From assembly GCF_900106945.1 (NCBI RefSeq), contig NZ_FNNE01000002.1:429674-493673 (forward strand): a stretch of DNA of 64,000 bases, given 5' to 3'. The notes under the pieces were generated by a model. The model was not told the DNA's origin. It saw only the letters and a list, made by a program, of their open reading frames with translations, and made no database searches. Both the position numbers and the translations under genes were made by a program. Source of the stretch: Marinobacter mobilis. GTDB lineage: Bacteria; Pseudomonadota; Gammaproteobacteria; Pseudomonadales; Oleiphilaceae. Shown piece by piece: positions 27,253 through 35,332 of the stretch (position 1 is the first letter of the stretch; each line of letters starts with the position of its first letter).

Positions 27253-29952
27253 GTGAAAGCATTCGACAGCAATGCGGCAGCGAACGATGAAGGCCAGGTT
27301 TCCCGTGACGATCGGGGGAGCGGCGAACTCATTTGGGAGCTGGTGCGACACCGAGTTCAGCCCGCCCAGCTTTCACAGAATCATTACCGCCGGCCCGAAT
27401 TAACCCAGAAGCTGGCATCCACCCTAAAACCCGGTGCCATCCTGCACCTGGAGGCGCCGGCCGGTTACGGCAAGTCCGGGGAGCTACGGGCGGCGCTGGC
27501 GACACTGAGTCCGGCGCCGGCCAACATACGCTGGCTCTCGCTCAACGAGCAGGATAACGATCCCCTGCGCCTGTATGCACTTTTGGCCGTTGCGCTGACA
27601 GACCGCATCGATTCCCGTATGTCTTCCCTCGAACGCCGTGGTCAGGTGTTTGCTGATGCGTTGGAATTGCTGCTCAGTACAACGACCTTCGACCAATCAA
27701 CCATTCTCGTGCTGGATGGCGTTGATCTGGTGTGTAGTCAGCCTGCTCTGGTTGTGATGAAGCACCTGCTTCGGCACCAGCCGAAAAACCTGACGCTGGT
27801 GCTGATTTCCAAAAAGTCATTGCCGTTTGAGACGCACAGCTTTGAGCTGGAAGGACGCTTTACCCGAATTACCGCAGAATCCCTGGAGTTCAGCCGGGAG
27901 GAAACAACCGAGTTCTTCCGCCCGGCGCTGGAAAGGGGGCTGCTCACCCAGGTTGCCATTGAGCATCTGTACAGTCTCACCGAAGGCTGGATTACGCCGT
28001 TGGCGCTATACCTCAGGGAGCTTGAGTCACAGGGGGCAGGGCGGGTACCGGTACAGGAATCCCGGAGTGTGGTGGCGTTCCTGCGAAGTCTGGTGCAGGA
28101 GCAAATGTCTCCGGCACAGGTGCGCTCACTCGCCATCATGGCGGAACTCGAAGTGATGAACGACGAGCTTTTTCTGGCCATTGCCGACGGTCAGTGTGAT
28201 CGACAGTTCCTGCCGTCTGTCGCCGTTGCTCAGGGCCTGCCGGTTCGCTGTATTCCCAATCGTGGTCACTGGTACCGCATGGTGCCGCTGGTTCGGGAAT
28301 GGTTGCTGGCGTCGCCGATGTTGGGACGGGAAGCCCGGGCAACCCTCGCCTGTGAATGGTTCTACGAGCACGGCCAGTATGGCGAAGCCTTACGCTACGC
28401 TCTGATTTGTCATGACCCGGAGCGTGCTGGCCGAATCGCGGCAAAAGGTTCCGAGGCCTTGCTGGTGGGTCAGGATACGGCCTCCTTGCTTAGCCTGGCG
28501 CAGTCCTTGCCCAGTGAGCTTATAGATGGCAGCCCCCGGCTTCGTGTGGTCTATAGCTGGGTCCATGCCTTTGGCGGCCAGTTCGCAGAGGCGCGCGCGT
28601 TGCTGGATGGGATTCCTGATAGCTCACGCCAGGCGTTGAGAGGGCGTCTGGCGGCATCGCGGGTGTTCCTTCTCAGTGGCGAAGGGCATGTACAGAAGGC
28701 TCTGGCCGAGGCCGAAGCTGCATTGGATGAGCCGGACCTGACCCCCCATGGCCGGCTGATCACCCTGTTGGTCAAGTCCAGTGCCCTTTGTGCATTGGGC
28801 AAGTCGGCGGCGGCTCGTGAGGCGCACCGGGATGCGGCCAAGCTGGCACGCCAGTCCGGCGACGCGGGCGCTGAGTTGCTGGCGGTCTACGCCCATTCCA
28901 AGATCGAGCTGAGCAAGGGGGCGCTTAAGCACGCCGAGAACCTGCTCAGAACAGGGCTGGACGCTGCCGCCAGTGAACCAGTGCGGCCGCCGAGAGCCGG
29001 TGAATCAAGGCTGATGCTCAACCTGGCTCTGGTGTTGTGGCATCAGGGACGGTTGGCCGAGGCGAACCATCTGTTGATCCGCTTTGTACGTCAGGCCGAA
29101 AAAGGGCGCGATCTGGTGCTGCTGGTGGCCTTGTCGCTGAGGACACTGAGCGCCAAGGTGCAAGGCCGGCTGGAGGAAGCGTTTTCGTGGATAGGGCAGG
29201 CGGAACGGGTCATGCAGGCCTGGCACGTGGACGAAGTGGTGTATGAACCGGTACTCGAGGCGCTGAAGATCAGCTGCTGGCTGGCACAGGGCCAAACTGA
29301 CAGTGCTGCTCAGGCGATGGCTCGTCTGAAACCTTACCGTGAACAGCACCGAATTCTTGAGCTGTTCCCGATGATGCCAGGCTTGCTGGATACTCTGGAA
29401 GTTCGTCTGGCCCTGGCCAATGACCAGATCGAAGAAGCCCGTACGCTGCTCGATAGCAAGGCCTTTCCAGATGACCATGACACCCCGTTTGGCCATCGCC
29501 TCCATGGTGGGTTGTTGAAGGCTTTGGTGTTGTTCCGTCAGGGCTCAAGTGGCAAAGCGTTTGAGCTGGTAGCGAAACTGGTTGATCAGGCTGGTGCGGA
29601 GCATTACGTCAGCCCGTTTTTAGAGTTGCGAAGTGAAATCCGCGACTTGGTCGTTCAGGTACTGGCTGGCATGGGGCGGTCGCCGTTTACCGATACCCTG
29701 CGAACCCTTTACGGTGTAGAAGCCAGTGCCGGCGAGGGTGGCCGGGGGGTTGAGCTCCCCGAACCGATCAGTGACCGCGAATTTGGGGTGCTCGAACTGA
29801 TTGCCATGGGCTTGTCCAACCAGAGCATTGCCGACAAACTCCATATCTCATTGCACACCGTCAAGACCCATGCCCGTCGTATTAATGCGAAGCTCGGTGT
29901 GCGGTCCCGCACCCAGGCGATTGTCCGGGCACGGGAATTGGGCTTGCTGTAG
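27253..29952 (+). CDS. MalT-like LuxR family transcriptional regulator
   Basis: A large ATP-binding LuxR (LAL/STAND) regulator of about 899 residues. An N-terminal NTPase has Walker A APAGYGKS (about residue 70 from this start) and LVLDGVDLV as Walker B. A long helical repeat middle section (TPR-like, about 400-820) follows, then a C-terminal LuxR helix-turn-helix (last 63 residues: LSNQSIADKLHISLHTVKTH). Such proteins bind an inducer plus ATP, multimerise and activate neighbouring promoters. I prefer GTG 27253 (GGGGC upstream) over TTG 27193, which lacks a ribosome-binding site. Likely target: the DUF1302/DUF1329 unit (inference from proximity). Confidence 0.88.
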   Translation: MKAFDSNAAANDEGQVSRDDRGSGELIWELVRHRVQPAQLSQNHYRRPELTQKLASTLKPGAILHLEAPAGYGKSGELRAALATLSPAPANIRWLSLNEQDNDPLRLYALLAVALTDRIDSRMSSLERRGQVFADALELLLSTTTFDQSTILVLDGVDLVCSQPALVVMKHLLRHQPKNLTLVLISKKSLPFETHSFELEGRFTRITAESLEFSREETTEFFRPALERGLLTQVAIEHLYSLTEGWITPLALYLRELESQGAGRVPVQESRSVVAFLRSLVQEQMSPAQVRSLAIMAELEVMNDELFLAIADGQCDRQFLPSVAVAQGLPVRCIPNRGHWYRMVPLVREWLLASPMLGREARATLACEWFYEHGQYGEALRYALICHDPERAGRIAAKGSEALLVGQDTASLLSLAQSLPSELIDGSPRLRVVYSWVHAFGGQFAEARALLDGIPDSSRQALRGRLAASRVFLLSGEGHVQKALAEAEAALDEPDLTPHGRLITLLVKSSALCALGKSAAAREAHRDAAKLARQSGDAGAELLAVYAHSKIELSKGALKHAENLLRTGLDAAASEPVRPPRAGESRLMLNLALVLWHQGRLAEANHLLIRFVRQAEKGRDLVLLVALSLRTLSAKVQGRLEEAFSWIGQAERVMQAWHVDEVVYEPVLEALKISCWLAQGQTDSAAQAMARLKPYREQHRILELFPMMPGLLDTLEVRLALANDQIEEARTLLDSKAFPDDHDTPFGHRLHGGLLKALVLFRQGSSGKAFELVAKLVDQAGAEHYVSPFLELRSEIRDLVVQVLAGMGRSPFTDTLRTLYGVEASAGEGGRGVELPEPISDREFGVLELIAMGLSNQSIADKLHISLHTVKTHARRINAKLGVRSRTQAIVRARELGLL

Positions 29953-29981
29953 CCGTGGCTTCGGCCCAGGCCCCCCCAGTG

Positions 29982-30923
29982 TCAGGATGATTCGGCGACC
30001 GGCTTGGATTCGGGGTTTCTTGCGGAGGAAGGGGCCTGTTTCAGCTGGTCGATCAGGAGGTCCTTCTGGCCCCATAACCCACTTACCCATTGCTGGAATT
30101 CGTCACGGATGACGTCGTCGTTCTGGTAGTCCATGCCCAGAAACTGCTGTGGAATTTCCACGGTACGTACATCGATCACCACGCGCTTGATGCGCCCGCA
30201 CAGGAAGTCCCAGAATCCCGCGTGGTTATCAGGATAGACAATGGTGACGTCGAGCATGGTGTGCAGCGTGTCGCCCATCGCCCCCAGAACAAACGCAGTG
30301 CCGCCGGCTCGTGGTTTTAGCAGGTTCCGATAGGGGGACCCCTGAGCGGCGTGCTTGGCTGGTGTAAAGCGGGTGCCTTCCATGAAATTGAAGACGGTTA
30401 CCGGGGTATAGCGGAACTTTTCACAAGCCTGGCGGGTGGTTTCCAGGTCTTTGCCTTTCAGCTCTGGGTTCTTTTCAATCTGTTCGCGGGTATAGCGACG
30501 CATGAACGGGAAGTCGAGGGCCCACCAGGCAACGCCAAGTAACGGAACCCAGATCAACTGCTGTTTCAGGAAGAATTTCAGCAGCGGGATGTGCCGGTTC
30601 AGGGCGTACTGAATGGCGGGAATGTCGGCCCAGGTCTGGTGGTTACAAGTGACAAAATACCACTGGTCGGGGCTGAGGTTCTCAACCCCGCGGATGTCCC
30701 ACTCGACCCTGTGCAACAGGTCGTTCACCCGGTTGTTAATGCCAATCCAGATAAACGCTATGAAGTTCAACGCGATGGTGCACAGACGGCGAAAACCTTC
30801 GGCAGGCACAATCAGCTTTGCCAGGGCGAATGCCAACAGCACAGGGAACAGCAGCAGGGTGTTTAGCAGGATCAAGGTGACCGCAAGGATTCCCCGGAGG
30901 GGGGCGGGCAGGAAGTTCAACAT
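29982..30923 (-). CDS. PlsC-type acyltransferase (YihG-like)
   Basis: A 313-residue membrane-bound acyltransferase. N-terminal hydrophobic segments (about residues 7-33 and 48-62) precede an LPLAT domain with the HX4D motif NHQTWAD (H95, D100 region) and the glycerol-phosphate motif FMEGTRFT (about 181-188). E. coli YihG is a 1-acyl-glycerol-3-phosphate acyltransferase with branched-chain-like preferences; that specificity is not visible here. It faces the MalT-like gene tail to tail across 29 nt. Confidence 0.88.
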   Translation of the reverse strand: MLNFLPAPLRGILAVTLILLNTLLLFPVLLAFALAKLIVPAEGFRRLCTIALNFIAFIWIGINNRVNDLLHRVEWDIRGVENLSPDQWYFVTCNHQTWADIPAIQYALNRHIPLLKFFLKQQLIWVPLLGVAWWALDFPFMRRYTREQIEKNPELKGKDLETTRQACEKFRYTPVTVFNFMEGTRFTPAKHAAQGSPYRNLLKPRAGGTAFVLGAMGDTLHTMLDVTIVYPDNHAGFWDFLCGRIKRVVIDVRTVEIPQQFLGMDYQNDDVIRDEFQQWVSGLWGQKDLLIDQLKQAPSSARNPESKPVAESS

Positions 30924-30971
30924 GCTTTGACTATCTCCGGTGTTATGAATCGCGGGCTGGTTAACAGTGAC

Positions 30972-31907
30972 TCAGCCTTCATTGTCTGAAGCCTGACGAC
31001 TGGATGCCAGAGGCTCGGAAATCTGCTGTTCATCGTCACTGGCGGCAATCAGGCGAAGGGTCCGGGCGCTTCGATTCTCCAGTAACGCGTTGAACTGACG
31101 ATCAAAGTAGCCCAGGTTATTGTGGTGAATCATGCTGCGGATTTCCTCAACATAAGCCTGGCCACGCTCGGAATAGCGGGAAAGCCCCTGGGCGAGAAGG
31201 GCTCCGTCCGCAAATTGTCCGTTATCCCGGGCCTGTGTACGAAGTTGTCGTAGCTCCCGGTAGGAGCGATGGCGATTGATGTTGAGAATGTACCCGGTTA
31301 CTGAATCGTAGGGCGAATCAAAAGATGCCACCTCGTGGTTGGCGCCGTCAACGCGATTCAATGGCACCAGCCCGCAGCCACGGGTAAAGCACCACTGGCC
31401 AAAAAGGTTGTTGCCAACACGGGCAAAACGGGAGGTTCCCCAGGCCGATTCATTGGCAGCCTGGGCGAGAATGAGCGAGGGCGGAATGGCGTCCAGCTTG
31501 TGTGTAAGTTCCGTCAACGTGGCCGCACTGCCCGGCTCACCGTCGACCCGCAGCCGCCCCATCAGCTTGTCGAGCCATGCCAGTTCGTCTGGTGACAGCG
31601 CGGGCTTCTGTGCCAGTGTCAGCAGGTATTGGCGGGCCAACAACAGGCGGGAGTTGGCGAGCACAATGCGGGGGTATAGGAATGAAAAGAACGCGGCTTT
31701 CTTTTCCGTTGTGTCCCGGTAGTCAGAGAAAACGGGTAGCGGGGCTTTGGCCCACGCCGGCAAGGCGGGTAACTGGCCGGAAGCTGACAGGCTGAAATCG
31801 TCGTTACCGTCGGGATCGAGACTCAGGTTGCTGCCATGAAATACGCTGAACACCGCCACCATTGCCAGCGGCACGAGTAACAAACTTGCCCGGAAAACAG
31901 CAGACAT
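30972..31907 (-). CDS. Bax-like glucosaminidase
   Basis: A 311-residue protein with an N-terminal membrane helix or uncleaved signal (about residues 5-23) and a glucosaminidase (mannosyl-glycoprotein endo-beta-N-acetylglucosaminidase, PF01832) domain in the second half. The conserved ILAQAANESAWGTSRFA-type stretch holds the catalytic glutamate. E. coli Bax is the nearest named relative. It probably cuts peptidoglycan glycan strands in the periplasm. It lies 48 nt upstream of the acyltransferase on the same strand, possibly co-transcribed. Confidence 0.88.
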   Translation of the reverse strand: MSAVFRASLLLVPLAMVAVFSVFHGSNLSLDPDGNDDFSLSASGQLPALPAWAKAPLPVFSDYRDTTEKKAAFFSFLYPRIVLANSRLLLARQYLLTLAQKPALSPDELAWLDKLMGRLRVDGEPGSAATLTELTHKLDAIPPSLILAQAANESAWGTSRFARVGNNLFGQWCFTRGCGLVPLNRVDGANHEVASFDSPYDSVTGYILNINRHRSYRELRQLRTQARDNGQFADGALLAQGLSRYSERGQAYVEEIRSMIHHNNLGYFDRQFNALLENRSARTLRLIAASDDEQQISEPLASSRQASDNEG

Positions 31908-32051
31908 AAAACCTCACTCTGTATACAGCTTGTAGGCAGTATAACAGGTAAGGCGGTGGAGGCCGTTAGCTGAGGCAACCCTGAGACTGGGCCATTGTGG
32001 CAAATGGTTGGCTGCGGGCTGCACTGGCAGGGGGTGCGGGAAAGGGCGAAT

Positions 32052-34247
32052 CTAAGGCAGCTTGGTCGCCATTACCAGACCTATGACTTTTTCAGACGCC
32101 CCGTTGTCCACTAATCGAAAGAACATCTTTTCCTGGTCGTCGGTGACGAAGCCGGTAAGTTCGAGGCTGTTCCCGGTGAGCTGAATCTGGCCATTACCGT
32201 TATCGATGTAGTTCAGAGTGAGCGTTTGCGAGGCATCGGCGGGCTTGCTGACGAACTGGGGCAGTACCGTATGCTCGACTTCTAGAGCGGCCAGCTGAAG
32301 GGTGGCTGTGGTGGGAGAGTCCAGGGTGAGGGTCGCGTCGCTGAAATGGGTCAGCCGGTTGCTATTGGTGTCCAGTCCAAGGGAAAAGCCCTGCATGCGG
32401 TAGCGACCTTCCGCTGGTGCGGGCGCTGAGGCCTGCTGTGCGGCAATGAGCACACCGTCACCCAGATCTTCCGGACCGGTCACATCGAGGACATTGTCGA
32501 GGTTGAACGCAAGCAGCGATCCATCGGGTGAACTGGCGCCGATGAGCGTGCCGGTGTAGCCAGCACCGGCGGAAAGGTTGAGCCGCCCGGTTTGTTGCTC
32601 GCCGCTTGTCAGCCGGGATGGTCGCAACGACAGTGCGCGGCCTGTCGCCGTTCTCGTGGCGCCGGTTGTGGTGACAGTGGCGTCGGAACCATTACGTTCC
32701 AGCCCCTGATAAGCCAGCAGTTCGGCAACGGCAAGTCCATCCGGGTCACCCGTGTCGGTCACACTCCAGGTTCCAACATCGGCTTCAATAACCATCGGCG
32801 TGATGGCGCCGCCGCCGGAGAACAGCAGGTTTAGGCGGACGATGTTGTAGTCCTTGTCGACCAGGTTGCTCAGGGCGAAATCCTGGGTCTGGGCCAGATT
32901 GACCTCAAATACCGACAGATAGTGATCTTCCAGAATGCCTTGGCGGGTCAGTTTGCCACCGGATTCGTTAAGTTCGATGGCCTTGCCGGCACTGAAATAC
33001 CCGCTGAGGACTTCCGTGGGGGTCTCGCCACCCCCGCCAAGATAGGCGTCCAGATAGAACGGATTACGGGTCCAGCCGATGATCTCTGAGCTGTCACGAC
33101 CACTGATGCTCTGGTATAGCGCCCGCCCGGTTACCAGACGAAGGCTGTCTTGCAGGGTGGCTGCGCCGGGCGCGGTGGTATGGCCATTGAGATCCCAGGT
33201 GTCGGTGCCGCGCTTATAGAAATCATTTCCGGATGTTTGCATCAGGGTCTCACGGTCGTAGGGAACGTCGCTGGCAAGGGATGTGACGCGGATATTGAAT
33301 ACCTCGAAGTTGGTCAGGGTGAGTCCCGGGTAGACATGGGCGACGCCGTTCTGATCTTGCAGAACTTCTTCCTGTGCAATTCGAACACCCCACTGGCCTG
33401 GGCCATTCAGGCTGGGCTCGCGAAAGCTTTGTCCCAATTCGATACCAAGCAGAACGGTATTGAAGTCGATGGCGGAGGCGGTGATGGCTCCCGCGGAGAG
33501 GGCATCAATCAGAGCGTAGTCGGCCATGTTGGTGACGTAGCCGGCGAAGTCGGGCCGTGCCGCCAGGCTGCTGACGGCCTGTGAAACAGAAAATCCATCG
33601 GGAACATCGATCTCGAAATCATGGATCTGGTCGTTGAGGGTGGACCAGACATATTTGTTGAGGCACAGACTGTTGGCATCGTTTTCGACGCAGGCCATCA
33701 CCTGATCAAACTCAGTGCTGGTATACCCACCAAGCCCGTTATTGACCAGGTACTCCGAGAAGGGGTTGATCTTGACGTCGCGATCCTCATCGGTGGCCAG
33801 CGAGCGAAGAATGGTGTTGCCAACGTAGGCCTTGATGATGACATTGGGCCCGATTGGAAGGCCGTCATTGAAGGTGATTACCCGGCGACCACTGTCGTCA
33901 CGACGGATATCGACATCCACCGATACACCTTCACGGAGAGAGGCGTCGCTTTCATAGACCTGGAGGCGATCCGGTTCGACAATACGGAGGTTACGGCGGG
34001 TCAGCTCTCCGTCGGGGGCAATGGATGCAGGCACTTCGACGGTTACCCGGATTTCATTAGCGGCAAGCCCGGAGGCGTTGTTGGAATCGCCAGTGGTGCC
34101 GGAATCGAAGTCGTCCAGTGAATTACTGCCCTCGGGGAAGGTGTTGGGACGGCTGCCGGCTTCAGACACGGCATCGCTGCCACTGCAGGCGGCAATCAAG
34201 GCGGTACAGAACACAACAGCGAGAGCCGGAAGACGAACCGTGGGCAT
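32052..34247 (-). CDS. Large predicted lipoprotein, unrecognised
   Basis: A 731-residue protein I do not recognise. The N-terminus is a lipoprotein signal with lipobox LIAAC (C21), followed by a Ser/Gly/Asn-rich linker (about 22-65). The mature part is beta-rich. Residues 68-150 (EIRVTVEVPASIAPDGELTRRNLRI) look like an immunoglobulin-like start. The C-terminal 200 residues contain repeated strand patterns around DGSLLAFNLDNVLDV and NGQIQLTGNSLELTGFV. No serine at +2 other than the natural CSGSD, so an outer-membrane location is likely. It stands alone, with 144 nt before Bax. Confidence 0.75.
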   Translation of the reverse strand: MPTVRLPALAVVFCTALIAACSGSDAVSEAGSRPNTFPEGSNSLDDFDSGTTGDSNNASGLAANEIRVTVEVPASIAPDGELTRRNLRIVEPDRLQVYESDASLREGVSVDVDIRRDDSGRRVITFNDGLPIGPNVIIKAYVGNTILRSLATDEDRDVKINPFSEYLVNNGLGGYTSTEFDQVMACVENDANSLCLNKYVWSTLNDQIHDFEIDVPDGFSVSQAVSSLAARPDFAGYVTNMADYALIDALSAGAITASAIDFNTVLLGIELGQSFREPSLNGPGQWGVRIAQEEVLQDQNGVAHVYPGLTLTNFEVFNIRVTSLASDVPYDRETLMQTSGNDFYKRGTDTWDLNGHTTAPGAATLQDSLRLVTGRALYQSISGRDSSEIIGWTRNPFYLDAYLGGGGETPTEVLSGYFSAGKAIELNESGGKLTRQGILEDHYLSVFEVNLAQTQDFALSNLVDKDYNIVRLNLLFSGGGAITPMVIEADVGTWSVTDTGDPDGLAVAELLAYQGLERNGSDATVTTTGATRTATGRALSLRPSRLTSGEQQTGRLNLSAGAGYTGTLIGASSPDGSLLAFNLDNVLDVTGPEDLGDGVLIAAQQASAPAPAEGRYRMQGFSLGLDTNSNRLTHFSDATLTLDSPTTATLQLAALEVEHTVLPQFVSKPADASQTLTLNYIDNGNGQIQLTGNSLELTGFVTDDQEKMFFRLVDNGASEKVIGLVMATKLP

Positions 34248-34348
34248 GTCTGGGAGTCCATTCGCTAGAATTGGCGCTCAGTCTAGCAAGGACGGTGGGG
34301 CAAAAAAGTGAGTCAGGGCACGAATTGGTGTGGCTCAAGACTGGGAAT

Positions 34349-34385
34349 CGCCGGTGAAGTGGGGACTGGCCCGACTTCACCGGCG
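34349..34385 (-). terminator. Hairpin after yfaZ-like gene
   Basis: A 12-bp perfect inverted repeat, CGCCGGTGAAGT/ACTTCACCGGCG, with a 13-nt loop starts 21 nt past the yfaZ-like stop. There is no T-run, but the stem strength and position suggest a transcript end. Confidence 0.5.
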
Positions 34386-34405
34386 GAGCCGATGAGGCGG
34401 GCGGA

Positions 34406-34963
34406 TCAGAAGTACAGCTTCATACCTGCGAGTACGCCTTCATCCAGGTTGAGGTCTCCCGGAAAATCTTCAAAGTCGGTGTTGAGGTATCGGTAGCCGG
34501 CAAAGACTTCGGCGTTACGGATTACACGGTAGCTACCCCGCAATTCCAGGCTGGTCATGTCCTGGGAGTCGCCAAAGGCCAGGATGTCCGGTGCGTAATG
34601 AGCCATTCCGGTAAAGGACAGGCCTGGAACGTCTGGAATATTCACGGTGGCAAAGCCGCCCAGTCCCAACGCGCCGCCGTCCAGGCGATCTACGTCCCAG
34701 TAGATGCCACGCAGGCCGATGCCGGCCGTAGTGGGCAGGTTGCCAAGGGCGGTGCGGCCCTGGGCATGGAGGTCCAGGTTGGTAATGTGGCGGCTGCCTT
34801 CGTGATAGGTGTAGCCGACGCCGACCTGGGTGTTGGCGTTGGCATCGAACACATTGACCTGGCCCTTGACGGAGTCGTCAGTCAGGCTCAGGTCCAAGTC
34901 GGTTGCAAAGGCTGGCGCTGAGGCCAGCGTCAGGGCAACCACAGCAATACGGGAAATGTTCAT
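34406..34963 (-). CDS. YfaZ-family outer-membrane protein
   Basis: A 185-residue protein with a signal peptide of about 20 residues (ending AFA before TDLDLSL). The amphipathic beta-strand pattern and the ending GMKLYF, with its terminal phenylalanine, are typical of outer-membrane barrels. GYTYHEGSRHITNLDLHAQG and LGLGGFATVNIPDVPG match the YfaZ family. Function unknown; small size suggests an 8-strand barrel. I start it at the ATG at 34963, which yields a proper signal peptide, rather than upstream in-frame starts. Confidence 0.8.
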   Translation of the reverse strand: MNISRIAVVALTLASAPAFATDLDLSLTDDSVKGQVNVFDANANTQVGVGYTYHEGSRHITNLDLHAQGRTALGNLPTTAGIGLRGIYWDVDRLDGGALGLGGFATVNIPDVPGLSFTGMAHYAPDILAFGDSQDMTSLELRGSYRVIRNAEVFAGYRYLNTDFEDFPGDLNLDEGVLAGMKLYF

Positions 34964-35140
34964 GGAGCTACCTTTTGCTTGGTTCATTACATAGAAAATC
35001 GTTGCCACCAGGCCCGGTAGGGCAGGTGAGCGCCCGTTATCGGTATCTGATTACTGTTGGCGCCCATGGTAGCCGCGTACCTTGGGGAGCTCAACTTACA
35101 ATCGGGTAAGTGACTGGCAAGCAATACCCTGGCGGGAAAG

Positions 35141-35332
35141 TCAGTGCTGGGTGTCCGTATGGTCGCCCTGGTCAAGATCGGATGGGTCTGCGTTCTCGGC
35201 AGGTACCCGGTATTCCTCGTTGGCCCAGGCCCCGAGGTCAATCAGCTTGCAGCGTTCCGAGCAGAACGGACGATGGGGATTGGACTCACTCCATTCCACG
35301 GATTTTTTACAGGTGGGACAATCAACTAGCAT
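35141..35332 (-). CDS. yacG: DNA gyrase inhibitor YacG
   Basis: A 63-residue zinc-binding protein. Four cysteines in CPTC (near residue 6) and FCSERC (near residue 26) bind zinc; [15 protein letters not shown] is the family tail. YacG binds GyrB and inhibits gyrase in E. coli. It begins directly after the kinase stop (35333), so the two are coupled. In Pseudomonas yacG follows coaE; here three genes intervene. Confidence 0.93.
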   Translation of the reverse strand: MLVDCPTCKKSVEWSESNPHRPFCSERCKLIDLGAWANEEYRVPAENADPSDLDQGDHTDTQH

